Assembly: GCA_963741385.1 (NCBI GenBank)
Contig: CAVUHO010000014.1
Location: 434,001-498,000, forward strand
DNA length: 64,000 nucleotides
Reading direction: 5' to 3'
From: Sulfomarinibacter sp963741385
GTDB lineage: Bacteria > Acidobacteriota > Thermoanaerobaculia > Thermoanaerobaculales > Sulfomarinibacteraceae
Part shown: one piece after another, positions 1 through 8,555 of the stretch
Numbering within the stretch: position 1 is the stretch's first letter
Layout of the letters: every line of letters starts with the position of its first letter
Position numbers and translations under genes: made by a program
The notes under the pieces: generated by a model
Told to the model about the DNA's origin: nothing
Database searches by the model: none
Seen by the model: the letters and a program-made list of their open reading frames with translations, nothing else

Positions 1-439
1 GCCTGCGGCTTCGCAGGCGTGCCGGTGTCGGACCTTGTCCAGCGCATGGGCTACCACGCCCAGGGATACCGCGATCTCTACGAGGCCGAGTACTTCATCG
101 ACGCCTCGGCACAGGAAAACCTCGAGGAGTACAAGCGTCGCTCGCCGGTGTGGTCGGTCGACCAAGCTCACCAAGCCGCTGCTCATCCACACCAACATCC
201 ACGACGAGGACGTCAACTACATCGAGGTCGAGCACCTCGTCCAGGCTCTCAAGGCCGCCGACAAGGACTTCGAAAGTGAAGTCTCCGACGTCCCCGGCGG
301 CCACAGCTTCGACCGCCTCGACACCCCCGAGGCCTGGGGTTACCGCAAGAAGATCTACGCCTTCCTCGCCCGCCACCTGAAACCGCCAAAACCGCAGATC
401 GAGCTCGGGATCACCGTGGAGGGTCGCCTGGCGCCGTAG
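1..439 (+). CDS. S9 family (prolyl oligopeptidase-type) peptidase, C-terminal part, frameshifted
   Basis: Only the C-terminal end of an alpha/beta-hydrolase peptidase lies in the window; the gene begins before base 1. The frame open from base 1 reads up to about position 165. The frame open to 439 then continues with the family's typical stretch TKPLLIHTNIHDEDVN, which holds the catalytic Asp, and GGHSF, which holds the catalytic His. The nucleophile Ser should lie upstream of the window. The two frames join cleanly if one C is removed from the CC at about 164-165 (SVD-KLTKP), so a one-base insertion is the simplest explanation. The family cleaves short peptides, often outside the cytoplasm. 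No terminator is evident downstream. Confidence 0.75.
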   Translation, partial: PAASQACRCRTLSSAWATTPRDTAISTRPSTSSTPRHRKTSRSTSVARRCGRSTKLTKPLLIHTNIHDEDVNYIEVEHLVQALKAADKDFESEVSDVPGGHSFDRLDTPEAWGYRKKIYAFLARHLKPPKPQIELGITVEGRLAP

Positions 440-711
440 TCAGGGGAGCGATCACGACATCGTCGGACGCCCAGGAATTCAACGGCAATGCCATGGTTCA
501 TCTCGAATTGAGGCAGATGGACGTGCCGGTGAAGCTGGCCGAACACGCCACAAATCCGGTGACTCGTCAGCAGTTGATCGACGAGGGGCGGGGACCGGTC
601 TCGTCGGGCCTCCGCCCTCCGACGGGTGCGCCAGGTGGATGGCGAAAAATCCGCAGTAGGTTTATTTTGGGAGTGCGACGACTGGCTCTCTCGACGGTAA
701 CCTTTGTCGTT

Positions 712-723
712 TGTACGCGTACA
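712..723. promoter_or_regulatory. 12-bp perfect palindrome upstream of the transglutaminase/TPR gene
   Basis: TGTACGCGTACA is a perfect inverted repeat ending 7 bases before the ATG at 731. Its place against the start codon fits an operator or a start-masking hairpin. There is no clear Shine-Dalgarno sequence between it and the ATG. The gap 440-730 holds nothing else that I can support. Confidence 0.3.
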
Positions 724-730
724 TCAGACG

Positions 731-1837
731 ATGTCCAATCACCTGATTGTCCGGACCGGGTCACTTCTCGCCGCGATCGCGGTGGCGGGCAGTGCATGGT
801 CCAGCGGCAATCCGACTTTCTTTGGTTACGAACAGTGGGAACACAGGGTGATCGAACGCCATCTCAACCCGAGCGTGGTCGTGTACCCCTTCGAAGCGAC
901 GCCGGAAATGATGGATTGGGCCAAAGAAAAACTGCGACCCTATGCTCAGAAGGATGTGCTGATGCAGTTGGCGGTGCTTCAGAACGCCCTGCTCAACACG
1001 AGTTACTCATTTTCCTACGAGAAGGCCAAAACCCTGACCGCTGCTGAGGCCTTCGCGGCACGCGAAGGCAACTGTATTTCGTTCACATCGCTGTTTGTGG
1101 CAATCTCGCGTGGCCTGGGAATCCAGACCTTTCTCGTCGCTGTGCGGAGAGCACCGCACGTCGAGAGATCAGAAGACGTCACGATTATCAACCAGCATGT
1201 CGTGGCGGCCTATCAGAGCCCGCGGAAGATCTTCATCTACGATTTCAACGCCACCTCCACCGAGCCATATTTCTACAAGAGGGTCATCGACGACATCACG
1301 GCATCGGCCATTTTTCACACCAACCTTGGTGCCGACAGCATCAGGAACGGCGATCTCGAAGAAGCTCGGCGCCAATTGGAAATCGCGACCGCCCTGGTGC
1401 CCGACTGGGCCCCTGCGTGGACCAACCTCGGCGTCGCCCGGTTTCGCATGGGAGATGTCGATGGCGCTCTCGAAGCCTACCGAACGGCTCTCCTGACGGA
1501 TTCCGTCAATCCGTCGGCTCTCACCAACATGGCTATCGCCTACCGTTCCCTCGGCCGCGAAGAGGAGGCGCAGGTTGCATTGCGGGCGGCTGCGGAGGAC
1601 ACCAGCAGCCCTTTTACCCTGATCGCACTGGCGGACGCCGAAATGGTGCAGGGCGATCTCGAATCCGCTCAGCGCCACCTTCGCCGGGCCCGGCGGTGGG
1701 ACAGCCGGGAACCTGAAGTCTATGACGCACTCGAACGGCTGGCACTTCACGAAGGCGACGCGACCAAGGCGGCGAAGCACGCCCGCCGCGCAGCGGAGCT
1801 GCGTCTCGAACAGTCACGATCGACGACCGTTGAATAG
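731..1837 (+). CDS. Secreted transglutaminase-like domain protein with TPR repeats
   Basis: The protein is about 368 residues. An N-terminal hydrophobic stretch (LLAAIAVAGSAW) looks like a signal peptide. Residues of about 60-200 form a transglutaminase-like core: Cys115 in REGNCISFTSLF, His156 in NQHVV and Asp171 in IYDFNA are in the order expected for the Cys-His-Asp triad. From about residue 210 to the end there are at least four TPR-type helical repeats (for example PAWTNLGVARFRMGDVDGAL). This architecture is common in deltaproteobacterial and acidobacterial envelope proteins, but the substrates are not known. I chose the ATG at 731 because the signal peptide follows directly; an in-frame start at 704 is less likely. 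The gene stands alone, downstream of a palindrome. Confidence 0.75.
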   Translation: MSNHLIVRTGSLLAAIAVAGSAWSSGNPTFFGYEQWEHRVIERHLNPSVVVYPFEATPEMMDWAKEKLRPYAQKDVLMQLAVLQNALLNTSYSFSYEKAKTLTAAEAFAAREGNCISFTSLFVAISRGLGIQTFLVAVRRAPHVERSEDVTIINQHVVAAYQSPRKIFIYDFNATSTEPYFYKRVIDDITASAIFHTNLGADSIRNGDLEEARRQLEIATALVPDWAPAWTNLGVARFRMGDVDGALEAYRTALLTDSVNPSALTNMAIAYRSLGREEEAQVALRAAAEDTSSPFTLIALADAEMVQGDLESAQRHLRRARRWDSREPEVYDALERLALHEGDATKAAKHARRAAELRLEQSRSTTVE

Positions 1838-2039
1838 GGCTCGCGGCCATCATCCGTCCGTGCTCTCACAGAATTCTCGTTCGAACACATCCGCCAGGCA
1901 TTCGCGAGGCTGCGCAACCCAGAGCCTTGGCAAGGCTCACGGGGCGAAAGACAGCGCCTGCCACCATCGCAAACCTCACAAGCGTGGATGTTCGAAATCT
2001 CAGACGCGGGAATCCCAGAGGCCACCATCGAGGTTGAAG

Positions 2040-3032
2040 ATGATGTTCATGCGACCCTGCTTCCGATCAACCTTGTTTCTGTTCTATGCCGTGCTGATGG
2101 CTACGGGGCGCCCGACGTTTGCGGAGCATCCGGAAGCAACCAGCGGGACCGGACCTTCGTGCGTGCACGAGATGCGGTACGAGTCGGTTGCCGGGCTTAT
2201 CGTGGTGTCGCTCACCATCGCCAACTCACCGCCTCTTGAATTCGTGCTCGACTCCGGCGCGACCGAAAGCTCCCTCACCGACCCTCTGCTGGCTGCGGCT
2301 CTCGGCCTCCGGGCCAGGAAGACGGGGCTCGCACGCGGCGTGGGGTCGGCCGCGACGTGGGTTCTGGTCACCGAAAACGTCGCCGTCTGGAGTGACGGCG
2401 TCGAGTTCCTGAACGCACCGCTTGTGATTCACGATATCGGCACACAGCTGGAGGCTACGGCGGGGCGTGAGATCCATGGCTTTCTCGGAGCCGACGTTTT
2501 CGAGCGTTACGTGGTCGAGATCGATCCGGTCGGCAGCCGGATCCTGCTCCACGACCCCACGACCTTCCACTCCCAGGGGGCCGGCTACCTCGTACCGCTC
2601 GATGTGATTGACCGACGGCCCGTGGTGCAAGGGACCGCAGTCATCAATGAGCACAGCAAGGCTGTCCCGGTCCGCCTCGTGGTCGACACCGGATCGAGCC
2701 GCTCTCTGTCCCTGATTACAAAATCGGCGCGACATCTCAAACCGCCAGCTGACCAGGTTGAAGGAGCCAGCGTAGGAGTGAGCGGCGAAAACAAAGTGTT
2801 CCTCGCTTCTACACGGCGTCTGCACATCGGACCGATTGTCGCCGAGGGCGTGGAGACTGCTTGGGTCGGGACACTGGGATTGCCCGCGATAGGAAAGATC
2901 CCGAACCTCAACGGTATCCTGGGCAATCGATTTCTGAGCCGATTCCGCGTTGTCTTCGACTACCGCCGCGGTCGTCTGATTCTCAGCGACCCTCGAGCCT
3001 CGTCAGGGGCGGCCCAGGGGTCCGGCGACTGA
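2040..3032 (+). CDS. Two-lobed retropepsin-like aspartic protease, secreted
   Basis: About 330 residues. The start region has paired ATGs (2040, 2043) behind a GAGG-type ribosome site and leads into a hydrophobic signal segment (LFLFYAVLMATG). Two aspartic-protease active-site loops are visible: VLDSGATESS with Asp71, and VVDTGSSRS with Asp216, about 145 residues apart. Each is followed by a hydrophobic strand pattern typical of retropepsin-like domains. The protein therefore seems to carry both halves of a pepsin-like active site in one chain. The family acts as secreted or periplasmic endopeptidases; the substrate is unknown. The gene converges with the VWFA gene on the other strand, and their 3' ends overlap by 30 bases. 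Confidence 0.75.
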   Translation: MMFMRPCFRSTLFLFYAVLMATGRPTFAEHPEATSGTGPSCVHEMRYESVAGLIVVSLTIANSPPLEFVLDSGATESSLTDPLLAAALGLRARKTGLARGVGSAATWVLVTENVAVWSDGVEFLNAPLVIHDIGTQLEATAGREIHGFLGADVFERYVVEIDPVGSRILLHDPTTFHSQGAGYLVPLDVIDRRPVVQGTAVINEHSKAVPVRLVVDTGSSRSLSLITKSARHLKPPADQVEGASVGVSGENKVFLASTRRLHIGPIVAEGVETAWVGTLGLPAIGKIPNLNGILGNRFLSRFRVVFDYRRGRLILSDPRASSGAAQGSGD

Positions 3033-4226
3033 GATCGCCGGCCCGTGATCGACATAGCCCCGAGGGGCCCGGACCTCCGTGTCCGCCGCCTCGACAGCGA
3101 CTTTCACCCGATGCCATTTCCCATCTCTTCGCTTGTTATTCGGATAGTACCCAAGCACGTACTGGTTGCGAAGCTCTTCCAGGATGCGGATAAATACCGG
3201 GCGAATCTCGCCCAGTTCGGCGATCGAGAATATCCGGCCGCCGCTTTCGTCGACCGCTTTGGTAAGGGTGATTCCTCCCTCTCTGTATGCATCCGGGCTC
3301 TTCCACGCGGAACTCAGATTCGACCGCATATCGTCTTGGGACCCGTCGCCATCACGAGAAAAGCGAATCCAATAGATCAAAACACCACTATTTCTGGCGA
3401 CGTCAAAAACCTCAGACATCGGAACGACGCTGTGGGTGTCGATACCGTCGGAAAGCAGAATCAGAACCCGCCTCCCTTGACGTCGGGCGATAAGGGTCAA
3501 GGCGACAAAGAGTTGGTCCTGGAGCGCAGTCCCTCCACGCGCCTCCGTGCCGCTGAGACCTGCGGTCAGGATCTCCTTGGCGTCAGTGATCGGAGTCATG
3601 CTCAGAATCTGGTCCGAAAAGACCATCACCTGAGCTTGATCAAGTTCCTTCATGCCGTGGACAAAGGAGGCGGCGCCGGCAACGGCTGATCGGATCTTGG
3701 CCCCGAGCATCGACGCGCTCGCGTCAATCAGGAGGACGGCTGTGAACGGGATGTCTCCACGGGTGAAGGTGATCAATTCCTGGGGTTTTCCGTTATCGAG
3801 GACTGAAAAAAGCTCTCGATCAAGATCGAGGACCCTCTGCTCCTGACGGGTCACCGAAACGTAGAGTTGTTGAAGATCGACTTCGTAGTCTGCCGCGATC
3901 GGCATCGGTTGGGTGGCTACCGAGTCTGCGCCTTCGCCGCCGTCGACGTCCCGCACGACGACGGAAAATCGATGCGGAATGTTGTTGGCTCCGAGGTCCA
4001 CGTGCAATCGGAATGGTTCCATTGTCAGGGTTCCTATCGGGCGTCCGTCGAGTTGGAATTCAACCTCATCGATCACGGCGCTCGAGACCACCTCGACCTC
4101 GACATCGAGTTCGCCGATGACGAAATCCCCATCCTTTGGATGGACGATGGAGACCCAGATGTCCTGCGCACTCGCCGGCGAGAGCAAGAACCAGCACGCG
4201 GCCACGACCGAGAGGACCAACCTCAA
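3003..4226 (-). CDS. VWFA-related secreted protein with canonical MIDAS
   Basis: 407 residues from a TTG start at 4226. That codon overlaps the stop of the preceding TPR gene (TTGA), and a GGGGAGAG stretch lies just upstream. A signal peptide (about residues 1-21, ending near SPASAQ) is followed by an Ig-like beta domain (about 22-110) and a VWFA domain (about 120-350). The MIDAS triad is seen in LIDASASM: Asp168, Ser170, Ser172. This protein keeps the metal-binding motif that its two neighbours (6303-8046 and 8556-10403) have lost. Proteins of this acidobacterial VWFA family are exported and of unknown function. It is the last gene of a translationally coupled minus-strand operon. Confidence 0.75.
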   Translation of the reverse strand: MRLVLSVVAACWFLLSPASAQDIWVSIVHPKDGDFVIGELDVEVEVVSSAVIDEVEFQLDGRPIGTLTMEPFRLHVDLGANNIPHRFSVVVRDVDGGEGADSVATQPMPIAADYEVDLQQLYVSVTRQEQRVLDLDRELFSVLDNGKPQELITFTRGDIPFTAVLLIDASASMLGAKIRSAVAGAASFVHGMKELDQAQVMVFSDQILSMTPITDAKEILTAGLSGTEARGGTALQDQLFVALTLIARRQGRRVLILLSDGIDTHSVVPMSEVFDVARNSGVLIYWIRFSRDGDGSQDDMRSNLSSAWKSPDAYREGGITLTKAVDESGGRIFSIAELGEIRPVFIRILEELRNQYVLGYYPNNKRRDGKWHRVKVAVEAADTEVRAPRGYVDHGPAISVAGPLGRP

Positions 4227-6253
4227 TTCTCTCTCCCCTGTTCGTCGAGAACCACCCGAAGAGCCGACACCGCATCGGCGGCCTGGGCTGCAAGATGTGC
4301 CTGCGACGCGCCGCTCCCCGCAGCCGGCCATTCGGCATAGCGCGCCCGCGGCGACACGCTGCGGCCCGCGGGCGGAAGATCGGTGACGGCTTCGACAGCC
4401 TCGGAATAGCGTCCCGACCGGACGAGGATGGAGGCAAGGAGAATCCACAAACGCTGGTCCTGGGGCGTCCGTTCGAGGGCGGAATGAACCTTGCTCTCCG
4501 CTTCCTGAAGCTGTCCCTCCCGCACCAGCAGCCTCACCAACTCCTGAGCCGCCACGATCTCGATCCAGGTCCTGGCTCCCCCTTGCATCAACCCCGTCAG
4601 AAGTCGGGCTCCGGCCCCGTCACGGCCGGTGCGAATCAGATTGACGGCAAGACGCAACCGCCCCTCGTCGAAGTCCGGGTGGACCTCCACCAGTCTCTGA
4701 TAGGCCAACGATGCCTCGAAGTAATCTGATGCCCGCTCGAAGCTGAATCCGAGGCAGAGCATCGCCGGAAGAAACTCGGGATTCAGCTCCAGCGAACGTT
4801 CGAGGAGATCTCTCGCAGCGTCGGATGACCCGGCCTGGGCGAGATCCGACGCCAGATTGACCATCAGGCCTTCCGAAAACCCGTTGGTCGTCCTCGCTCG
4901 TCCCAGCTGTTCTGCACACGTGACTGCCATCATCCGAGCATGTGACGCGAGGTTTCCCTCGCGCCGAGCGACATAACTTCGATAGAGGTCACGATGCAGC
5001 AGCGCGATGGGCATCAAAACGATTGGGTCCTGCGCCGCCAGAGCCATCGCCTCGGCCAGTTCCGCCTCGCTCAGCGCTGGCACCGCATTCCGCGCCGGGC
5101 TTGCGGCCACGCGTCTTTCGAGTTCTGCCACCATCCGCCGAGCCGTTGCTTCGTCACCGCTCCCGAGCACGCCCAGAGCCTGGCGGTAGGAGCTTCGGAT
5201 TTCATTCTTGTTGATCTTCTCGGGAGTGGTCGTGCCGCCTGGCCGTTCCATGACGGTTCCGGGAAGATCCGAAAGGCCCGCTCCGGCCCACCGTCGGTCC
5301 CGGCCTTCGGCCACGACGATCAGCCTGGTTGAGCGCCGAAGGATTTCTGTGGATTGTCCATCCGCCAGGGTCACGACCATGGTGTATTCGCCAGCCGGCA
5401 CGTCGAGAGGCGGCAGGACCGCCTTGCGGAACCGGAATTCTCCCTCCGGTGATTCGGATAAACCCACCACCGGCTCCGCGACCGTCCGCCCCACGTCGTT
5501 GACAATGCGAACTTCAGCCGCCGCGCCCTCGCCCCAGCCGCCGCCACCGAGGTAGATCTCGAAAGGTTGGTTTTCCTCCAGCACCGGAAGGGCTGCCGGC
5601 AGAATTCCGGTCCCAGCGCCGAGGGCGAACGAGAGTTCGCCACCTGGTTTCCTGACGAGGACCCATGGGGTGTCGCTATCGGGAAACAACGGCGGCAACA
5701 GTTGCGGGGTCGTCTCGCCGGGGACGGGCACCGCCAGGGCGCTCCACGACATGAAGTACGTATCTGTCCGGTTGTTCTCGACCATGACTCTGAGGGTGTA
5801 GGCGCCGGGCGCCAGAGCAAAACGATCAATGAATTTCAGCCCGGACTCGAGAATGGCATTTTGCTGATCCCCGGTTTCGAGGACCAGCCCTTGAGCGGTG
5901 TGCGCAACGACCTTTCCCGCATCGTCAACGACATAAGCGGTGAGTGCTATGAACTGTCGGCGCCCGACGTCGCCCGCGAGCAGGGCCGCACCGTCGACCT
6001 CGACCGCAAACGGCACCTCGACCCGCCCGTCAGCATCGCGGCGAGAAAGGGACCAGACCAGCGCGCCGTCGACCGATCCCCCCGCCTGGCCCGACAGCAG
6101 GAGACCGCCCGACTGAGCTTTCACCCAACCGATTGCCACGGTCTCGAGCACCACCGGCGAGTCTTCGAGCACGTCGGCCGCGAATCCGCTGGTCAGGGCG
6201 CAACAGATGGCCAGAAGGCCCAGGCCGACACGGCCGAGGATCTTTCGATGCAT
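4223..6253 (-). CDS. Large secreted protein with beta domains and C-terminal TPR repeats
   Basis: About 676 residues. The start at 6253 is chosen because it places a normal signal peptide at the N terminus (MHRKILGRVGLGLLAICCA, cleaved near SGFAAD). In-frame ATGs at 6298 and 6316 are alternatives, with no strong ribosome site at any of them. Residues of about 25-380 look like several beta-rich, Ig-like segments (for example YTLRVMVENNRTDTYFMSW). The C-terminal half holds TPR-type repeats (LLERSLELNPEFLPAMLCLG, YLSLAYQRLVEVHPDF-like units). It lies between two VWFA genes, 49 bases after the first and overlapping the second by its stop codon, so the three products probably work together in the envelope. 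I do not recognise a named family. Confidence 0.65.
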   Translation of the reverse strand: MHRKILGRVGLGLLAICCALTSGFAADVLEDSPVVLETVAIGWVKAQSGGLLLSGQAGGSVDGALVWSLSRRDADGRVEVPFAVEVDGAALLAGDVGRRQFIALTAYVVDDAGKVVAHTAQGLVLETGDQQNAILESGLKFIDRFALAPGAYTLRVMVENNRTDTYFMSWSALAVPVPGETTPQLLPPLFPDSDTPWVLVRKPGGELSFALGAGTGILPAALPVLEENQPFEIYLGGGGWGEGAAAEVRIVNDVGRTVAEPVVGLSESPEGEFRFRKAVLPPLDVPAGEYTMVVTLADGQSTEILRRSTRLIVVAEGRDRRWAGAGLSDLPGTVMERPGGTTTPEKINKNEIRSSYRQALGVLGSGDEATARRMVAELERRVAASPARNAVPALSEAELAEAMALAAQDPIVLMPIALLHRDLYRSYVARREGNLASHARMMAVTCAEQLGRARTTNGFSEGLMVNLASDLAQAGSSDAARDLLERSLELNPEFLPAMLCLGFSFERASDYFEASLAYQRLVEVHPDFDEGRLRLAVNLIRTGRDGAGARLLTGLMQGGARTWIEIVAAQELVRLLVREGQLQEAESKVHSALERTPQDQRLWILLASILVRSGRYSEAVEAVTDLPPAGRSVSPRARYAEWPAAGSGASQAHLAAQAADAVSALRVVLDEQGREN

Positions 6254-6302
6254 CGACTTCTGATCAGGAGCTGGGTTCCTCGCCTGCCGGACTCTCATCA
6301 CG

Positions 6303-8046
6303 TCAACTATCCACATCTCCGTCATGGCCCAGGTCGATTTCGAGGAGCGAGACCGATTCCGAGCCCGCGATTTCGTCCCTCAAACCGACCGCGATCCGTT
6401 GCCTTCCCTCGCCAATTCCGAGCCGGATGGTAAAACCGGCGCCCTGGGTGAGCGCGGTCGTCAGCAGAGCATTCGGTATCGCTACTGGATACTCCCGGCG
6501 TACCGGCGCCGAGAGGTCTCCGTCCTGGTCTCGGACCACCAGGAGAATCGAGATCTGCCCTCTGTGTTCGTCCTCCGATGGGATCAACACCAATTGGCCG
6601 ATCGGCACTGTAATGATCACAGGCACCAGGAACGTGCCGTCGTCCCGGGCCACGATCTCGCCGTTGGTCGCGACCGAGATCCCGAGCGGATTGTCGGCGT
6701 ACCCGTAAACAGCGGCCGCCAAGGTCCTGTCCGCCATCCGTTCATCGAGTGGAACGTCGCGGTACCCTTCACGGTGCCGGACCTGAACGCCGTCGCGCTT
6801 CACCTTGATTTCGAGTCGGTGATACGTGCCATCACCCAGATGGTCCGGTTCGAAAGCCAGTGAGTAGTAACTGGCCAGTTCCTCCGACACCTCCTCGAGT
6901 TGGTCGGCGAGGGCGGGCGAATTGACCAACGGACGCCCACCGGTGGTGCCGGCCATGTTTGCCATGAGCACCTCCGCGCTCATGGCCTGGTCGAGGGCCA
7001 GTTCTTGCTCGTCCATCAGCCGGGTCTCGGCCGAAAGGGCTCGTCCCCCCGATGTCCCGAGGGTCGACAAGGTGTAGAAGCTGACACGATGACCGTTTGC
7101 AAACCGGGCGAGATTGTCGAACTCAGCTGCTCAGGTCGTTGCGGGCTGCCTGCACAAATGATCTTTGAGCGTCGATTCTGAATTCCGGCACCACGCCAAA
7201 GACCTCGGACCATGCCCGGTACAGCCCCTCGCCAGGTCGAACCGGCACACCGTCGCTGACAAAGATGATCGCCTTGCGACCGCTCAGACCCGACAGCGAA
7301 CGAATGAACCGTTCAAGGTTTGCGACGCCGCTCCGTGTTCGTGCGACAGTCTCGTCAACGAAATATCCGATCGACTGCCACGTGCTGTTGCCCGAACTCC
7401 TGAGTACCTCGACGCTTAAATCACCACTCATCGCCGCCATCGTCGCGGCGTTCTGAATCTCGCGGAGCAACATGGTTTCATCAATTTGACGCGACAGCGA
7501 AGCGGAACGGTGAATCGAGGCGAGCGCGGCAATGATCTCGTCGGTCTCTTCGGAAAAGCCCTGCTCGACGTGCATGCTCCCGTCATACCGGACCAACATC
7601 ACGTTGAGATGCGGTGGGAGCTCGGATGAAAGAAAGGAACCCAGATATTCAATCGCAGCCTGCCGTCTGCCGCGGCTGAGGTTGGTGTCGTCGAAGAGGA
7701 TGACCAGAAAGATGTTCTGGCCCGGTCCTCCCTGAGTTGCACCGACGGTCGGCGACGCATCCATCCCTTCGGTCCCTTCGGTCGCAGGTGTGACGCCCGG
7801 AGAAGCATAAAAGTGCGAAATCTCCACCTCGACGCCATCTTCGAAAACCTCGAAGTCCTGCTCGGTCAGACCGGGTACCGGATGCCCACCATGCGCCGAA
7901 ACATAGACGTCGATGCTGACGAGCGGCACATCCACCGGCGCGAAGAATGTGGCTTGCGGTGTCTCCGGTACCTGGGCTGCACCCGACCCACTCGCGAGAA
8001 TTCCCGCGAGGAGAACAGGAGCGATCTTCCAGTAGGTTGGTTTCAC
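6303..8046 (-). CDS. VWFA-related secreted protein, split by one frameshift
   Basis: The intact gene would encode about 580 residues. GTG at 8046 is preceded by GGAGGG at a good distance and followed by a signal peptide (WKIAPVLLAGILASGSGAAQ). The frame ends in TGA at about 7125 right after RNDLSS. The other frame then continues with EFDNLARFANGHRVSFYTL, which matches the corresponding place in the paralogue at 8556-10403 (YQNLASAANSQGVTFYTI). Removing one T at about 7125 restores one frame. The VWFA domain has the beta-strand pattern, but the MIDAS is degenerate (FDDTNLS instead of DxSxS). The C-terminal third (YYSLAFEPDHL, HRLEIKVKR) is shared with the paralogue. It is the first gene of the operon VWFA - TPR - VWFA. 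Confidence 0.75.
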
Positions 8047-8555
8047 TTCGCGACCCTCCATTGTATCGGCGGAGTTCAGTTGGGCGGCCCTCCGCTTCAA
8101 CCGGCCACTCCTCAGATCCTCCCGAGAATACGCCGGTCGATTCAGGTGATGGTATCGGCTCGCCTCAGAATATTCCATGGCCCTTCGCGCCCGGTCGACT
8201 TCTGACGCGGCGGGATCGACCCGAATAAACCCCGTGGATCTGCCGGGTGAAGCGATGATCAGATCAACTCACCGAGTATTCAGCACAAATGCGTCCGGCT
8301 CCGACGTACGGGTTTCTGGATATTGGGTCGATGAATAATCCAAAATTTCGGATACATGATTCAAGACCTGTCCGAGCCAGGATTCCATTCAAAAGACTTC
8401 ATTTGCACAACTCTGAAAACGAAAACTGGCAACTCTCTTCATACCTTGAATTAATTGATCTGGATCTGCGTCGTTCGGGTTTTCATGGAGACATTTCGAG
8501 CCCCTGAGATTCTCCGATGAAGACGGCATGGTTATTGCATCCATATAGGTCAGGA
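8047..8555. other. Divergent intergenic region between two VWFA genes
   Basis: About 500 bases between the divergent VWFA genes. The part at 8320-8480 is clearly richer in A/T than its surroundings and should hold the promoters for both directions. I do not see a -35/-10 pair good enough to name, and there is no convincing small gene. Confidence 0.5.

Noticed and set aside
1900..1990. Riboswitch-like sequence with GCGAAAGACAGCG before the aspartic protease gene
   Set aside because: I tried to match c-di-GMP-I and cobalamin consensus patterns and could not form the required helices.
7110..7140. Programmed +1 frameshift in the VWFA gene, as in prfB
   Set aside because: There is no CUU-type slip codon and no internal Shine-Dalgarno sequence at the right distance. 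Other genes in the window show the same kind of +1 break without any shared signal.
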